64,000 nt of DNA from Chryseobacterium flavum (GCF_003385595.1 NZ_QNUE01000010.1:1-64000); one strand, 5' to 3'. Counted from the first letter of the stretch, positions 37,438-45,679 are shown. A program made the numbers and translations. Notes: a model not told the origin generated them from the sequence alone.

Positions 37438-37483
37438 CAAAACTAATGCACAAAAAATTGTCCAAAAATGAATTATCGGACAA
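37438..37483 (-). promoter_or_regulatory. pncA promoter with overlapping inverted repeat
   Basis: The minus strand reads TTTG (37466-37463), a 17-base spacer and TAGTTTTG (37445-37438), a full Bacteroidota promoter. TTGTCC (37458-37463) and GGACAA (37478-37483) form an inverted repeat across the -33 box, a possible operator that could serve both divergent transcripts. Confidence 0.6.
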
Positions 37484-37515
37484 ATCGGCAATATTTAAAA
37501 ATTAAAACCTGAACA

Positions 37516-38052
37516 ATGAGTGATTTAGAGAAAAAGAAATTTCCAATAGGACCATTTGAAGCGCCTGAAAATATTTGTGATACCACCCTGGATTCTTATA
37601 TTAAAATCATCAAAGACTTTCCGGGCAGACTAAAAAACCTCATTGAAAACTTTACGGATGACCAGCTTGATACGCCTTACAGAGAAGAAGGATGGACTGT
37701 AAGGCAGCTTGTGAATCATCTTGCAGACAGTCACATGAACAGTTTTATCCGCTTTAAACTGGCTCTTACAGAAGATAATCCTACCATAAAACCGTATGAC
37801 GAAGCCAAATGGGCAGAACTTCAGGACAGTTTTCAAATGCCGGTAAAGCCAGCAATGAGAATGTTAAAAGGAACACATCAGAGATGGGTAGTCCTTCTTA
37901 AGAGCCTTACCAATAAACAATTTGAGAGAACCTTTCACCATCCTGAACACAACAGAAGCTATAACCTCAGGGAAAGTCTGGCTCTATATGTCTGGCATTG
38001 TCATCACCATTTTGCACATATTGAAAACCTGAAGAAAGAAAAAGGTTGGTAA
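37516..38052 (+). CDS. YfiT/BstA-type bacillithiol transferase (DinB superfamily)
   Basis: A 178-residue DinB-fold protein of the YfiT type, predicted metal-dependent S-transferase that conjugates bacillithiol to toxic electrophiles. Family marks are YPIGPFEAP-like KFPIGPFEAPENI, GWTVRQLVNHLADSHMNSFIRFK and the C-terminal ALYVWHCHHHFAHIENL with metal histidines. It opens a four-gene set in which every junction overlaps by 4 to 7 bases, including YtxJ, another bacillithiol-linked protein. Confidence 0.9.
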   Translation: MSDLEKKKFPIGPFEAPENICDTTLDSYIKIIKDFPGRLKNLIENFTDDQLDTPYREEGWTVRQLVNHLADSHMNSFIRFKLALTEDNPTIKPYDEAKWAELQDSFQMPVKPAMRMLKGTHQRWVVLLKSLTNKQFERTFHHPEHNRSYNLRESLALYVWHCHHHFAHIENLKKEKGW

Positions 38053-38507
38053 AAAAGAGTCTTCATCATCCTGTTTATTATGACGAAATTGTAGACAGGA
38101 TTTCCAGGCTGTCAGAAAATTCCCGGGGGAAATGGGGACGCATGAACGTATGCCAGATGCTAAAACATTGTGATCTTGTACTCCAGATTGCCCTTAAAAA
38201 GACCGAGCTTCCCAGGATCAATTATGCTTTTAAAGCCATCGGGATTGTTACTAAAATAGAAATGCATATTTTCAATAACGGAATTCCCAGAAACATGCCT
38301 ACATTTCAAAAACTAATTGTTAATTTTGAGTGTGATTTTGATGAATCAAAAAACAATCTCCTGAAAACTCTGGAGGAGTTCCGGACAGCATGTAAAAGCA
38401 AAACACTGCCGGATCATCACAGTTTATTCGGGAATATGACTGAAAAAGACTGGCAGTTTTTAGAATATAAACATCTTGATCATCATTTAAAACAATTTAA
38501 TGTATGA
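38046..38507 (+). CDS. DUF1569 family protein
   Basis: A 153-residue protein of the DUF1569 type, related to the DinB fold (MNVCQMLKHCDLVLQIAL near the N-terminus, HHSLFGNMTEKDWQFLEYKHLDHHLKQF at the end). The frame begins with TTG at 38046, overlapping the preceding stop by 7 bases; the first in-frame ATG would remove the conserved N-terminal helix. Function is unknown. Its position suggests it acts with the bacillithiol proteins on either side. Confidence 0.8.
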   Translation: MVKKSLHHPVYYDEIVDRISRLSENSRGKWGRMNVCQMLKHCDLVLQIALKKTELPRINYAFKAIGIVTKIEMHIFNNGIPRNMPTFQKLIVNFECDFDESKNNLLKTLEEFRTACKSKTLPDHHSLFGNMTEKDWQFLEYKHLDHHLKQFNV

Positions 38508-38884
38508 GTTTCTTTGATAAAATATTCGGTGGTAAAAATGAAGCCCCTGACCATAAATCTTTCTGGAAAAAGATAGAATCTGAAGAAGACCTGACCAAGG
38601 CCATTGAGAATTCCCACCATCATAAAATAGCAATTTTCAAGCATTCAACAAGCTGCTTTATAAGCAGAACAGTATTGAAGAATTTTGAAAAAGAAGTTGA
38701 GAATTCGGATCAGAAAGCAGAACTCTATTATCTGGACCTGTTAGCTCACAGACCTCTTTCCAATAAAATTGCAGATAATTTTGACATAAGACATGAAAGT
38801 CCGCAATTAATTGTTGTAGAAAACGGAAAAGCCGTTAATAGTGCTTCACATCAGGATATCTCTTTAAGCCAGATTATAAAATGA
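38504..38884 (+). CDS. ytxJ: Bacillithiol system redox-active protein YtxJ
   Basis: A 126-residue monothiol thioredoxin-fold protein of the YtxJ family, thought to act as a bacilliredoxin-like factor that removes bacillithiol from proteins. The single active cysteine is in KHSTSCFISRTVLKNFE (C near residue 51); the cis-proline lies in RHESPQLIVVENG. Start and stop overlap the neighbouring genes by ATGA, so translation is coupled. Confidence 0.9.
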   Translation: MSFFDKIFGGKNEAPDHKSFWKKIESEEDLTKAIENSHHHKIAIFKHSTSCFISRTVLKNFEKEVENSDQKAELYYLDLLAHRPLSNKIADNFDIRHESPQLIVVENGKAVNSASHQDISLSQIIK

Positions 38885-39477
38885 AAAATATAAATAATTA
38901 CTTAGCCAAAGTATTAAATGTTCCCCTCCAAAATGTGAATGCCTGCAGCCTGCATTACGAAGTAAAGAAAATTCCTAAAAACCAGTTTCTCCTTCAGTAC
39001 GGTGAAATCTGCAGACATATTTTCTTTGTTGAAAAAGGGTTGTTAAAAATGTATTCCATTGATAAAAACGGAAAGGAACACATTATACAGTTCGCCCCTG
39101 AAAGCTGGCTGATTTCTGACAGGAGCAGTCTTTATTTTAATGAAAATTCAAACTATTATATAGAAGCTGTTGAAGATTCGGAGGTATTGTTCCTTCACCC
39201 CGATTTTTTTAATAAACTGGTTGAACAATTTCCCAACAGCATTGAAAGGAGTGACTTCCTTCTTCAGAAGCATATCAGAAGTCTTCAAAACAGAATTAAT
39301 TCTTTACTGGGCGAAACTGCCGAAGAAAGATATATGAAGTTTATCAAAATGTATCCGGACTTGTTACTTAGAGTACCTCAATGGATGATTGCCTCTTATC
39401 TGGGGATTACTCCGGAAAGCTTAAGCCGTGTAAGGAAAGAGCTTGCAAGAAAAAATTTTGTCCCCGATAACAAATAA
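38881..39477 (+). CDS. Crp/Fnr family regulator, end of the bacillithiol operon
   Basis: A 198-residue transcription regulator with an N-terminal cyclic-nucleotide-binding-like beta roll (LLQYGEICRHIFFVEKGLLKMYSIDKNGKEHIIQFAPE) and a C-terminal helix-turn-helix (PQWMIASYLGITPESLSRVRKEL). No FNR-type iron-sulfur cysteine cluster is apparent. It overlaps ytxJ by 4 bases, so it may sense thiol or oxidant stress and regulate its own operon; this is inferred from context. Confidence 0.88.
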   Translation: MKNINNYLAKVLNVPLQNVNACSLHYEVKKIPKNQFLLQYGEICRHIFFVEKGLLKMYSIDKNGKEHIIQFAPESWLISDRSSLYFNENSNYYIEAVEDSEVLFLHPDFFNKLVEQFPNSIERSDFLLQKHIRSLQNRINSLLGETAEERYMKFIKMYPDLLLRVPQWMIASYLGITPESLSRVRKELARKNFVPDNK

Positions 39478-39484
39478 TAAAAAG

Positions 39485-40897
39485 CTACATCTTTTTTGCC
39501 AGATTTCCAACCTGTCTGAGTTTAGCCTGCGTTTCTTCTGACCATGGAAGCCCTATGCATAGTCTCATACAGTTTTCAAACTGCTCCTGGAGGGTAAACA
39601 TCCTTCCGGGAGCTATACTTATATTCTGTTTGATAGCAAGGTCGTATAATTCTGTAGTACGGATGTCTTTATCCAATTCCACCCAGAGAGATAACCCTCC
39701 TTGCGGCCGGCTTGTTTTTGTTCCTTCAGGAAATGATTCTGCAATGGTCTGAACATAATTCTGATAATTGCTCTGCAAGGTTTTACGCAATTGCTGAAGA
39801 TGTTTTTCATACCTTCCGGATTTCAGGAAATTAGCGACAGCTTCATTGACAATGGAAATTGATGAAGTGGAATGCAAAAGCTTAAGTTTCATAATCTTGT
39901 CTTTATATTTTCCGGGAGCGATCCATCCGACACGATATCCGGGAGCAAGTGTTTTAGAAATAGAACTGCAATACAATACATTGTCGTCTTTGTCAAAAGA
40001 TTTACAGCATTTTGGCCGGTTTGAACCAAAATACAGATCTCCGTACACATCATCTTCAATCAATGGAATATTATGTTCAGATAATATTTTTACAATCTCT
40101 TTTTTATTCTCATCAGGCATACAGCTTCCCAGCGGAGAATTAAAATTAGGAATCAGCAGACACAGGTCAATCCTGGGAAGTAGTTTTTTCAGTGCTTCAA
40201 TTTCAATTCCGGTTGTAGGATGGGTAGGCAATTCCAGAACCCTGAGGCCTAATCCGTTCGCCAGCTGTAAAATTCCGGGATAACACGGACTTTCAATAGC
40301 AATAGTATCACCGGGCTTCCCTAAAGCCATCAGACAGAAAGACAATGCGTTCATTCCGCCGTTAGTTGTAATCAGATCCGTTTCATGGAAGTTTCCTCCC
40401 CATTGCAGAGAACGGACAGCAATCATTCTGCGTAATTTAATGTTTCCCTGCAGTTCTTCATATTCTGTTCCTCCATCTTTCAGCTCCCGGGTTGCATTTA
40501 CAATTTCTTTTTTAAGTTTAGCCTGAGGCAGCAGATCACCCGATGGAATTCCAATAGAGAAAAAAGTCAGGTCTTTTCGTCCCATATTTTCATACACTTT
40601 GCTGATGAGTTCATCAGGTTCATCATTATTGGCAATTAATGACGGCCGGCTTACTTCAGGCAATGGAAGTTTCACTGATAAAAGCTGGCTCACAAAATAG
40701 CCCGATTGTGGCCTTGATTCTATCAGGGACTGGGATTCAAGCTCCAGAAAAACACGTTTTGCAGTATTCATACTTACCTGATGTTCATTACACAACATTC
40801 TGACCGAAGGAAGTTTATCGCCTGTTTTGAGAAGACCGTTCCTGATCTGTGACGCAATGCCATCTGCTATTTCCGTATATAAAAATTCTCTGCTCAT
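39485..40897 (-). CDS. MocR family regulator (GntR HTH plus aminotransferase-like domain)
   Basis: A 470-residue PLP-dependent regulator. The N-terminal winged helix (residues 1-70, KLPSVRMLCNEHQVSMNTAKRVF) is fused to a class I aminotransferase-like domain. The PLP lysine is in YCSSISKTLAPGYRVGW and the phosphate/ring region in NFNSPLG and EDDVYGDLYF. It is divergent from an EamA transporter gene 93 bases away, which it probably controls. The effector is likely PLP with an amino acid or amine. Confidence 0.92.
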   Translation of the reverse strand: MSREFLYTEIADGIASQIRNGLLKTGDKLPSVRMLCNEHQVSMNTAKRVFLELESQSLIESRPQSGYFVSQLLSVKLPLPEVSRPSLIANNDEPDELISKVYENMGRKDLTFFSIGIPSGDLLPQAKLKKEIVNATRELKDGGTEYEELQGNIKLRRMIAVRSLQWGGNFHETDLITTNGGMNALSFCLMALGKPGDTIAIESPCYPGILQLANGLGLRVLELPTHPTTGIEIEALKKLLPRIDLCLLIPNFNSPLGSCMPDENKKEIVKILSEHNIPLIEDDVYGDLYFGSNRPKCCKSFDKDDNVLYCSSISKTLAPGYRVGWIAPGKYKDKIMKLKLLHSTSSISIVNEAVANFLKSGRYEKHLQQLRKTLQSNYQNYVQTIAESFPEGTKTSRPQGGLSLWVELDKDIRTTELYDLAIKQNISIAPGRMFTLQEQFENCMRLCIGLPWSEETQAKLRQVGNLAKKM

Positions 40898-40905
40898 ATT
40901 TTCAA

Positions 40906-40941
40906 ACTGTGCTCATACAAATATACAAAACTGAGACTGTG
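40906..40941. promoter_or_regulatory. MocR promoter and candidate direct-repeat operator
   Basis: The minus strand -7 box TATATTTG (40925-40918) is flanked by two direct copies of ACTGTG, at 40906-40911 and 40936-40941, exactly 30 bp apart. Direct repeats are the usual operator form for MocR proteins, so autoregulation and control of the divergent transporter gene are plausible. Confidence 0.45.
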
Positions 40942-40990
40942 TTTATCAAATGAAGCGCTCTAATTTTGAATAATAATTAAATTTAAATTA

Positions 40991-41875
40991 ATGATAAAAA
41001 ATAAAACATCAAAAGACCAGATTGCGAGCGGATGGATCAATGGTTTCATAGGCGTATTGCTTTTCAGCGGATCAATGCCGGCAACAAAACTGGCAGTAAT
41101 GGAGATGAGTCCCATATTTGTAACAATTGCCCGTGCAGTGATAGCAGGTATCCTGGCGCTTTCTGTGCTAGTGTTATATAATGAAAAACGTCCGGAAAAA
41201 GAACAGTTTTTTTCGTTGGTTTTGGTTGCAGTCGGGTGCGTTATAGGATTTCCTCTCTTATCATCCCTGGCGTTGCAATATGTGTCATCTGCCCATTCTA
41301 TTGTGTTTTTAGGAATGCTTCCGCTGGCAACAGCCATTTTTGGTGTATTAAGAGGCGGAGAGAAGCCCCATCCTATATTCTGGCTTTTTTCAGTTGCAGG
41401 AAGTCTTCTGGTAATAGGATATGCATTTGCTCAGGGAATCTCAGCATCTCCCATAGGGGATGTTCTGATGCTTCTTGCTGTAGCCCTTTGTGGGCTGGGC
41501 TATGCCGAAGGTGCTAAACTCTCAAAAACACTCGGAGGCTGGCAGGTGATTTCCTGGGCGCTGATCATATCTTTACCGGCAATGCTTCTTTTATTTTTTA
41601 TTTATTTTCCGGATGATCTCAAAATAATAAGCTTTAAAGGGTGGTTTGGATTGGGTTACATTTCCTTATTCAGTATGTTTATAGGATTTATTTTCTGGTA
41701 TAAAGGACTGGCGCAGGGTGGTATTACTTCTGTGGGACAGCTCCAGCTGCTCCAGCCGTTTTTTGGCCTTGCCCTGGCTGCATACCTCCTGCATGAACAG
41801 GTAAGTTTTGGTATGCTCGGGGTTACTATTGGAGTGATCCTTTGTGTAGCAGGTACAAAAAAATTTGCGAAATAA
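40991..41875 (+). CDS. EamA/DMT family transporter
   Basis: A 294-residue inner-membrane protein with about ten hydrophobic helices in two EamA halves. Typical segments are GVLLFSGSMPATKLAVMEMSPIFVTIARA and GMLPLATAIFGVLRGGEKP in the first half and GYISLFSMFIGFIFWYKGLAQGGI in the second. It probably exports or imports a small metabolite such as an amino acid. The divergent MocR gene suggests the substrate is linked to PLP-sensed amino compounds, which is inference. Confidence 0.9.
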   Translation: MIKNKTSKDQIASGWINGFIGVLLFSGSMPATKLAVMEMSPIFVTIARAVIAGILALSVLVLYNEKRPEKEQFFSLVLVAVGCVIGFPLLSSLALQYVSSAHSIVFLGMLPLATAIFGVLRGGEKPHPIFWLFSVAGSLLVIGYAFAQGISASPIGDVLMLLAVALCGLGYAEGAKLSKTLGGWQVISWALIISLPAMLLLFFIYFPDDLKIISFKGWFGLGYISLFSMFIGFIFWYKGLAQGGITSVGQLQLLQPFFGLALAAYLLHEQVSFGMLGVTIGVILCVAGTKKFAK

Positions 41876-41891
41876 TTAAAAATAAAGCATT

Positions 41892-41940
41892 ATGACCTAA
41901 GTCATAAAAAACGGAGACATAATAGGCTACTTTTGGACAA
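41892..41940 (+). promoter_or_regulatory. Crp/Fnr-type operator and promoter, site 1
   Basis: Palindrome ATGAC-CTAA-GTCAT at 41892-41905, with its centre 29.5 bp from the first base of the -7 box TACTTTTG (41928-41935). With a start near 41940 the operator sits at about -41.5, the class II activator position. It precedes the small lipoprotein gene and has an identical twin arrangement at 43780. Confidence 0.65.
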
Positions 41941-41962
41941 TCACACTACAAAATATATTATT

Positions 41963-42196
41963 ATGAAATTCATTATGTCATTTATGTTTATAGGAATTAT
42001 TTTCCTGAGTTGCAAAAAAGAGCAGCAAACTGAAAATACCATTAACACAGACAGTGTCATTGCTGATACAGTGATTACAGACACGGCAGGCACTACACCT
42101 GCACCAATGCTATCAGACACTGTACGGATGGATACTACAGCCCTGAAAAACAGCGATACCGCCCAAACGGCAAAGGCGAGAGCCCAAAAAAAATAA
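41963..42196 (+). CDS. Small lipoprotein of unknown function
   Basis: A 77-residue exported lipoprotein. The start at 41963 (MKFIMSFMFIGIIF) gives a normal signal peptide with lipobox LSC; the upstream in-frame start lies before the predicted transcript start. The mature part is a Thr/Asp/Ala-rich low-complexity chain with repeated DT steps and a basic end (KARAQKK). No domain is recognised. Its promoter carries the same palindrome as the KGG-protein gene. Confidence 0.75.
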   Translation: MKFIMSFMFIGIIFLSCKKEQQTENTINTDSVIADTVITDTAGTTPAPMLSDTVRMDTTALKNSDTAQTAKARAQKK

Positions 42197-42219
42197 TAAC
42201 TTCCGTGTACAATTATAAG

Positions 42220-42252
42220 AACCCGTTTTTTATTTTTTGAAAGGCGGGTTTT
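42220..42252 (+). terminator. Terminator after the small lipoprotein gene
   Basis: AACCCG and CGGGTT arms around a T-rich loop, with following T residues, 24 bases after the stop. Confidence 0.55.
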
Positions 42253-42507
42253 CTTACCTGACAATTCCAGACTGATTATAATAACATCAGAAGAATTACG
42301 ATTATAAAAATATAAGAATAATTAAATATAAAATATTTTTAATAACAATATTTAAGTAATAATATTAAATTTTATAAAAATATATTAAAATATTTAACTT
42401 TATTTAACACAAACACATTTATTAAGGTTCAATATTTGCATACAGATTAGTGATAGTTCCCCAATGATTTTTACTAAGAGAAGAGAACAACACCAAAAAC
42501 AACTATT
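42253..42507. other. Very AT-rich upstream region of the tandem Crp/Fnr genes
   Basis: Bases 42300-42420 are almost pure A and T with long ATT/TAA runs. A near -7 box (AATATTTG at about 42432-42439) could start the regulator transcript. The AT-rich block may be an UP-like element or a nucleoid-protein site. Confidence 0.4.
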
Positions 42508-43104
42508 ATGGTTATCAACGAAAATATTTTACAGTCAGCGGGAGCAGAGGTCAGGCACTATACCCCTTCAGAAATTATATTCTGTGAGGGGGATACTCCA
42601 AATTATTATTACCAGATTATAACCGGAGAGGTAAAGCTTAATAACTACAGTGAAGACGGTAAAGAGTTCATTCAGAATATTTTATCTGAAGGACAAAGTT
42701 GCGGGGAATCTATACTTTTTATAGACAAGCCTTATCCAATGAATGCTGAAGCAATTACAGAATGTAGCATCCTCCGGCTTCATAAAACTATTTTTTTTAA
42801 CTTATTAAATGAATCTCCCGAATTATGTATGGAGGTTAGCAGCTTCCTTTCCCAGCGTCTTTATTATAAATTTATGATGATGCTGAACATTTCCTCACAA
42901 AACCCATCAATAAGGCTTAAAGGACTTATGGATTATCTTAAAAGTTTTCAGGATGATACCCGTCCGTACTCTTTCATGATCCCTTTAACAAGGCAGCAGA
43001 TGGCAAGTCTTACCGGACTCTGTGTAGAAACTGCGATAAGAACCATTAAACATATGGAAAGAGACAAAATCGTTAAAATTGAAAATCGTAAAATTTTATA
43101 TTAA
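42508..43104 (+). CDS. Crp/Fnr family regulator, tandem copy 1
   Basis: A 198-residue regulator with an N-terminal beta-roll sensor (IIFCEGDTPNYYYQIITGEVKLNNYSEDGKEFIQNIL) and a C-terminal winged helix (LTRQQMASLTGLCVETAIRTIKHMERD). It ends in RKILY like its neighbour. No FNR-type cluster of four cysteines is seen, and the beta roll lacks clear cAMP-binding residues, so the signal is unknown. The two copies are clearly paralogous, 49 bases apart. Confidence 0.9.
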   Translation: MVINENILQSAGAEVRHYTPSEIIFCEGDTPNYYYQIITGEVKLNNYSEDGKEFIQNILSEGQSCGESILFIDKPYPMNAEAITECSILRLHKTIFFNLLNESPELCMEVSSFLSQRLYYKFMMMLNISSQNPSIRLKGLMDYLKSFQDDTRPYSFMIPLTRQQMASLTGLCVETAIRTIKHMERDKIVKIENRKILY

Positions 43105-43153
43105 CACAACCACTATTAATTTACGATTTTTTAATTTAAAATAACGAAAATTT

Positions 43154-43768
43154 ATGAAAACGATAAGCTGCATGAATGTCGATAAAAATCTTCTGTATTC
43201 TTTTGGTGCAGAAGATATATCCTTTAAAACCCGTGAACCAGTTTTCAATGAAGGAGATCATTCACAGTATTATTTTCAGATCTCAAAAGGAAGGGTAAAG
43301 CTTAATCATTACAATGAGGACGGAAAAGAATTCATTCACAATATTTTAGGGAAGAATCAAAGTTTTGGAGATCCTCTCATTTTTGTTAATCAACCTTATC
43401 CGATGAATGCTATATGTCTGGAACCATCGGAAATTATCAGGCTTCCCAAAAACAATTTTATTGAGATGCTTAAAGTACATCCTGACCTTTCGTTAGAAAT
43501 GAACGCCTGCTTTTCACAACAGGTTTATTATAAATTGATTATGATGCAGAGTCTGGCATCACAAAACCCTGTACAACGGATAACAGGTCTGCTGGATTAT
43601 CTTAAAAGTTTTCAGGATGGCGATTGTTCTGCATATTTTGAACTTGCATTGACCAGACAGCAATTGGCCAATCTGATAGGATTGCGTGTGGAAACAGTAA
43701 TCCGTGCCTTAAAAAAAATGGAAAAAGAAGGCAGCATTCAATTAAAAGACAGAAAAATTTTATATTAA
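43154..43768 (+). CDS. Crp/Fnr family regulator, tandem copy 2
   Basis: A 204-residue paralogue of the preceding gene with the same architecture: sensor roll VFNEGDHSQYYFQISKGRVKLNHYNEDGKEFIHNIL and winged helix LTRQQLANLIGLRVETVIRALKKMEKEG. The recognition helix VETVIR is nearly the same as in copy 1, so both may bind the same ATGAC-N4-GTCAT sites that flank the pair. Heterodimers or antagonism between copies are possible. Confidence 0.9.
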   Translation: MKTISCMNVDKNLLYSFGAEDISFKTREPVFNEGDHSQYYFQISKGRVKLNHYNEDGKEFIHNILGKNQSFGDPLIFVNQPYPMNAICLEPSEIIRLPKNNFIEMLKVHPDLSLEMNACFSQQVYYKLIMMQSLASQNPVQRITGLLDYLKSFQDGDCSAYFELALTRQQLANLIGLRVETVIRALKKMEKEGSIQLKDRKILY

Positions 43769-43779
43769 TATTGATCAAC

Positions 43780-43828
43780 ATGACTCAGGTCATAAAAAAG
43801 TGAGTTATTCAGTCGTACATTTGAAATA
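43780..43828 (+). promoter_or_regulatory. Crp/Fnr-type operator and promoter, site 2
   Basis: Palindrome ATGAC-TCAG-GTCAT at 43780-43793, centre 29.5 bp from the -7 box TACATTTG (43816-43823), the same geometry as site 1. The predicted start near 43828 leaves a leader of about 158 nt before the KGG-protein gene. The leader contains a small hairpin (AAAAGGT / ACCTTTT, 43872-43890). Confidence 0.65.
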
Positions 43829-43985
43829 CAATTTTCAGTACAATTCTCAAACCTTAGTAAAGGAACAAACAAAAAGGTATTTAACCTTTTGGCTCAATTT
43901 GAAATTATCGAATCAAACCATTGCCGTCTAATACTAGTCACGGGCTGCAATACATCACTTAATATTAATTATAAAAAATTCAGTT

Positions 43986-44948
43986 ATGAACACTAGAAAT
44001 TCAAGAAATCGTGGCTCAAGAGGACAATCAGAAAACCTTGAAGAAGTTTACCAGTTAGGGTATGATCATGGTTATAACGATGCATCGAGAGATGAAGATT
44101 ATGATGATGATTTTTCAGAATATGAAGATTATTTCGATGACGAAGACGAAGATTATGATGACTATGATGATTACGATGAAGATGAGGATTATGATGACTA
44201 CGATGATGAGGACTATGATGACGATGAAGATGAGGATTATGATGACTACGATGATGAAGATGACGATGACCAGAGGGGCCGTGGACGTGGTTCCAGAGGA
44301 GGCAACAGAAACCAGCAGAGAGATAGCCAGGGTAGATTTACGTCCGGAAGGGGCGGCTCCAGAGGCAGTTCTGGTGGTGGATCAAGGGGCCGTTCCGGTT
44401 CAGGCTCTTCAGGCTCCCGATCAGGAAGCAGAGGCAGGTCATCTTCCGGCTCAGGTAATTCAAGAAGAGGCTTTGCTTCTATGAGTAAAGCTGAACGTAC
44501 AAGGATTGCCAGAATGGGCGGACAGGCATCCCACGGGGGTGGACGATCTTCCGGATCAGGGTCTGGCTCAGGTAGAGGCGGCTCCAGATCCGGAGGCAGC
44601 AATAACTCAGGACGTGGTTCAAATTCCGGTTCAGGCACTTCAAGAAGAGGCTTTGCTTCTATGAGTAAGGCTGAACGTACAAGAATTGCCAGAATGGGCG
44701 GACAGGCATCCCACGGAGGTGGACGATCTTCCGGATCAGGATCTGACTCAGGTAGAGGTGGCTCCAGATCCGGAGGCAGCAATAACTCAGGACGTGGTTC
44801 AAATTCCGGTTCAGGTAATTCAAGAAGAGGCTTTGCTTCTATGAGTAAGGCTGAACGTACAAGAATTGCCAGAATGGGCGGACAGGCATCCCACGGAGGC
44901 GGACGATCTTCCGGAAGATCCGGATTCGGAGGCAGACGTAATTCATAA
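43986..44948 (+). CDS. Acidic/RG-rich protein with three KGG (con-10-like) repeats
   Basis: A 320-residue low-complexity protein. Residues about 30-97 are nearly all Asp, Glu and Tyr in DYDD/DEDYDD steps. The rest is Gly/Ser/Arg-rich with many RG steps. Three copies of a stress-type KGG/con-10 motif (GFASMSKAERTRIARMGGQASHGGG) are embedded, spaced exactly 60 residues. The same motif family includes E. coli YciG, a general stress protein. The opposite charge of the two halves suggests self-association or nucleic-acid binding; this is inference. It is transcribed from the operator-bearing promoter and precedes the DUF892 gene. Confidence 0.85.
   Translation: MNTRNSRNRGSRGQSENLEEVYQLGYDHGYNDASRDEDYDDDFSEYEDYFDDEDEDYDDYDDYDEDEDYDDYDDEDYDDDEDEDYDDYDDEDDDDQRGRGRGSRGGNRNQQRDSQGRFTSGRGGSRGSSGGGSRGRSGSGSSGSRSGSRGRSSSGSGNSRRGFASMSKAERTRIARMGGQASHGGGRSSGSGSGSGRGGSRSGGSNNSGRGSNSGSGTSRRGFASMSKAERTRIARMGGQASHGGGRSSGSGSDSGRGGSRSGGSNNSGRGSNSGSGNSRRGFASMSKAERTRIARMGGQASHGGGRSSGRSGFGGRRNS
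44461..44915 (+). repeat. 180-bp tandem repeat in the KGG-protein gene
   Basis: Two full units (44461-44640, 44641-44820) and a half unit (44821 to about 44915) are almost identical in DNA, with only scattered substitutions. The period is exactly 180 bp, or 60 codons, so copy number can change without breaking the frame. Near-identity suggests recent duplication or gene conversion. Confidence 0.9.
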
Positions 44949-45023
44949 TTCTTTTTCCATGATTGCCTCTTTATTAAAAAAGTAAAGAGGTAATCTTTCA
45001 ACAACCAAACATCATTTCACATC

Positions 45024-45611
45024 ATGGCAAGTAAAACATCAGAAACCACAAATACAGCATCCACAGCAAAAAAAACAACTGTAGGAAATGCAACAGTTAA
45101 AGAGGATGAAATGAAAAATTCACCTCTTCATAAATTCTTTGTAAGTGCCCTTAAAGACATCTATTATGCTGAAAATGCCATTATAGAAGCATTGGAAAAA
45201 ATGCAGGAAGCAGCAACTACAGATGAACTTAAAGACGCATTTGAAGATCATCAGCTTCAAACCCAAAAACATGTAAAACGTCTTGAAAAAGTATTTAAGC
45301 TCATTGATGAGGAGCCTGAAAAAAAAGAATGTAAGGCTATAAAAGGAATCATTGAGGAGGGGGAAGAAGTAATTAAATCTACTGAAGAAGGATCTGCAAC
45401 AAGAGATGCAGCATTGATCATGGCAGCTCAGAAAGTGGAACATTATGAGATTGCAACGTACGGTGGCCTTGCACAGCTAGCCATCACTATGGGACATGAT
45501 AAAGCAGCAGACCTTCTTGAAAAAACACTTCAGGAAGAAGAAGATACAGATTATCTGCTTACAGAAATAGCGGAAACTTCCATCAATTTTGATGCAGAGC
45601 AAGAAGATTAA
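45024..45611 (+). CDS. DUF892 ferritin-like protein (YciE/YciF family)
   Basis: A 195-residue protein with a Thr/Ala/Lys-rich tail (1-30) and a four-helix DUF892 domain. The di-iron-type ligands fit LKDIYYAENAIIEALEKM, DHQLQTQKHVKRLEKVF, AAQKVEHYEIATYGGLAQLA and LQEEEDTDYLLTEIAE. YciF is a stress-induced E. coli protein of unknown activity. The gene follows the KGG-repeat gene by 75 bases, the same pairing as yciG with yciF. A hairpin terminator follows. Confidence 0.92.
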   Translation: MASKTSETTNTASTAKKTTVGNATVKEDEMKNSPLHKFFVSALKDIYYAENAIIEALEKMQEAATTDELKDAFEDHQLQTQKHVKRLEKVFKLIDEEPEKKECKAIKGIIEEGEEVIKSTEEGSATRDAALIMAAQKVEHYEIATYGGLAQLAITMGHDKAADLLEKTLQEEEDTDYLLTEIAETSINFDAEQED

Positions 45612-45624
45612 ACCTACTTATATA

Positions 45625-45659
45625 ATAAGCCATGTAGCTTGTTCTATGTGGCTTATTTT
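45625..45659 (+). terminator. Terminator after the DUF892 gene
   Basis: ATAAGCCA and TGGCTTAT arms with flanking T residues, 16 bases after the stop at 45611. Confidence 0.75.
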
Positions 45660-45679
45660 AATCATGAACTCAACTATAT

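Noticed and set aside
43883..43903. TTGGC...TTTG string in the leader of the KGG-protein gene as a sixth sigma-54 site
   Set aside because: The spacing between the GG and G elements is too short, and a good -7 box with operator lies upstream.
44461..44915. 180-bp repeats considered as a CRISPR or mobile repeat array
   Set aside because: The period is too long for CRISPR, there are no spacers, and the repeat is coding and exactly in frame.
44246..45004. Long antisense open frame (252 codons) across the KGG-repeat gene
   Set aside because: Its Pro/Leu/Glu-rich product is the mirror of the Gly/Ser/Arg repeats on the plus strand; the plus strand has the promoter, operator and family motifs.
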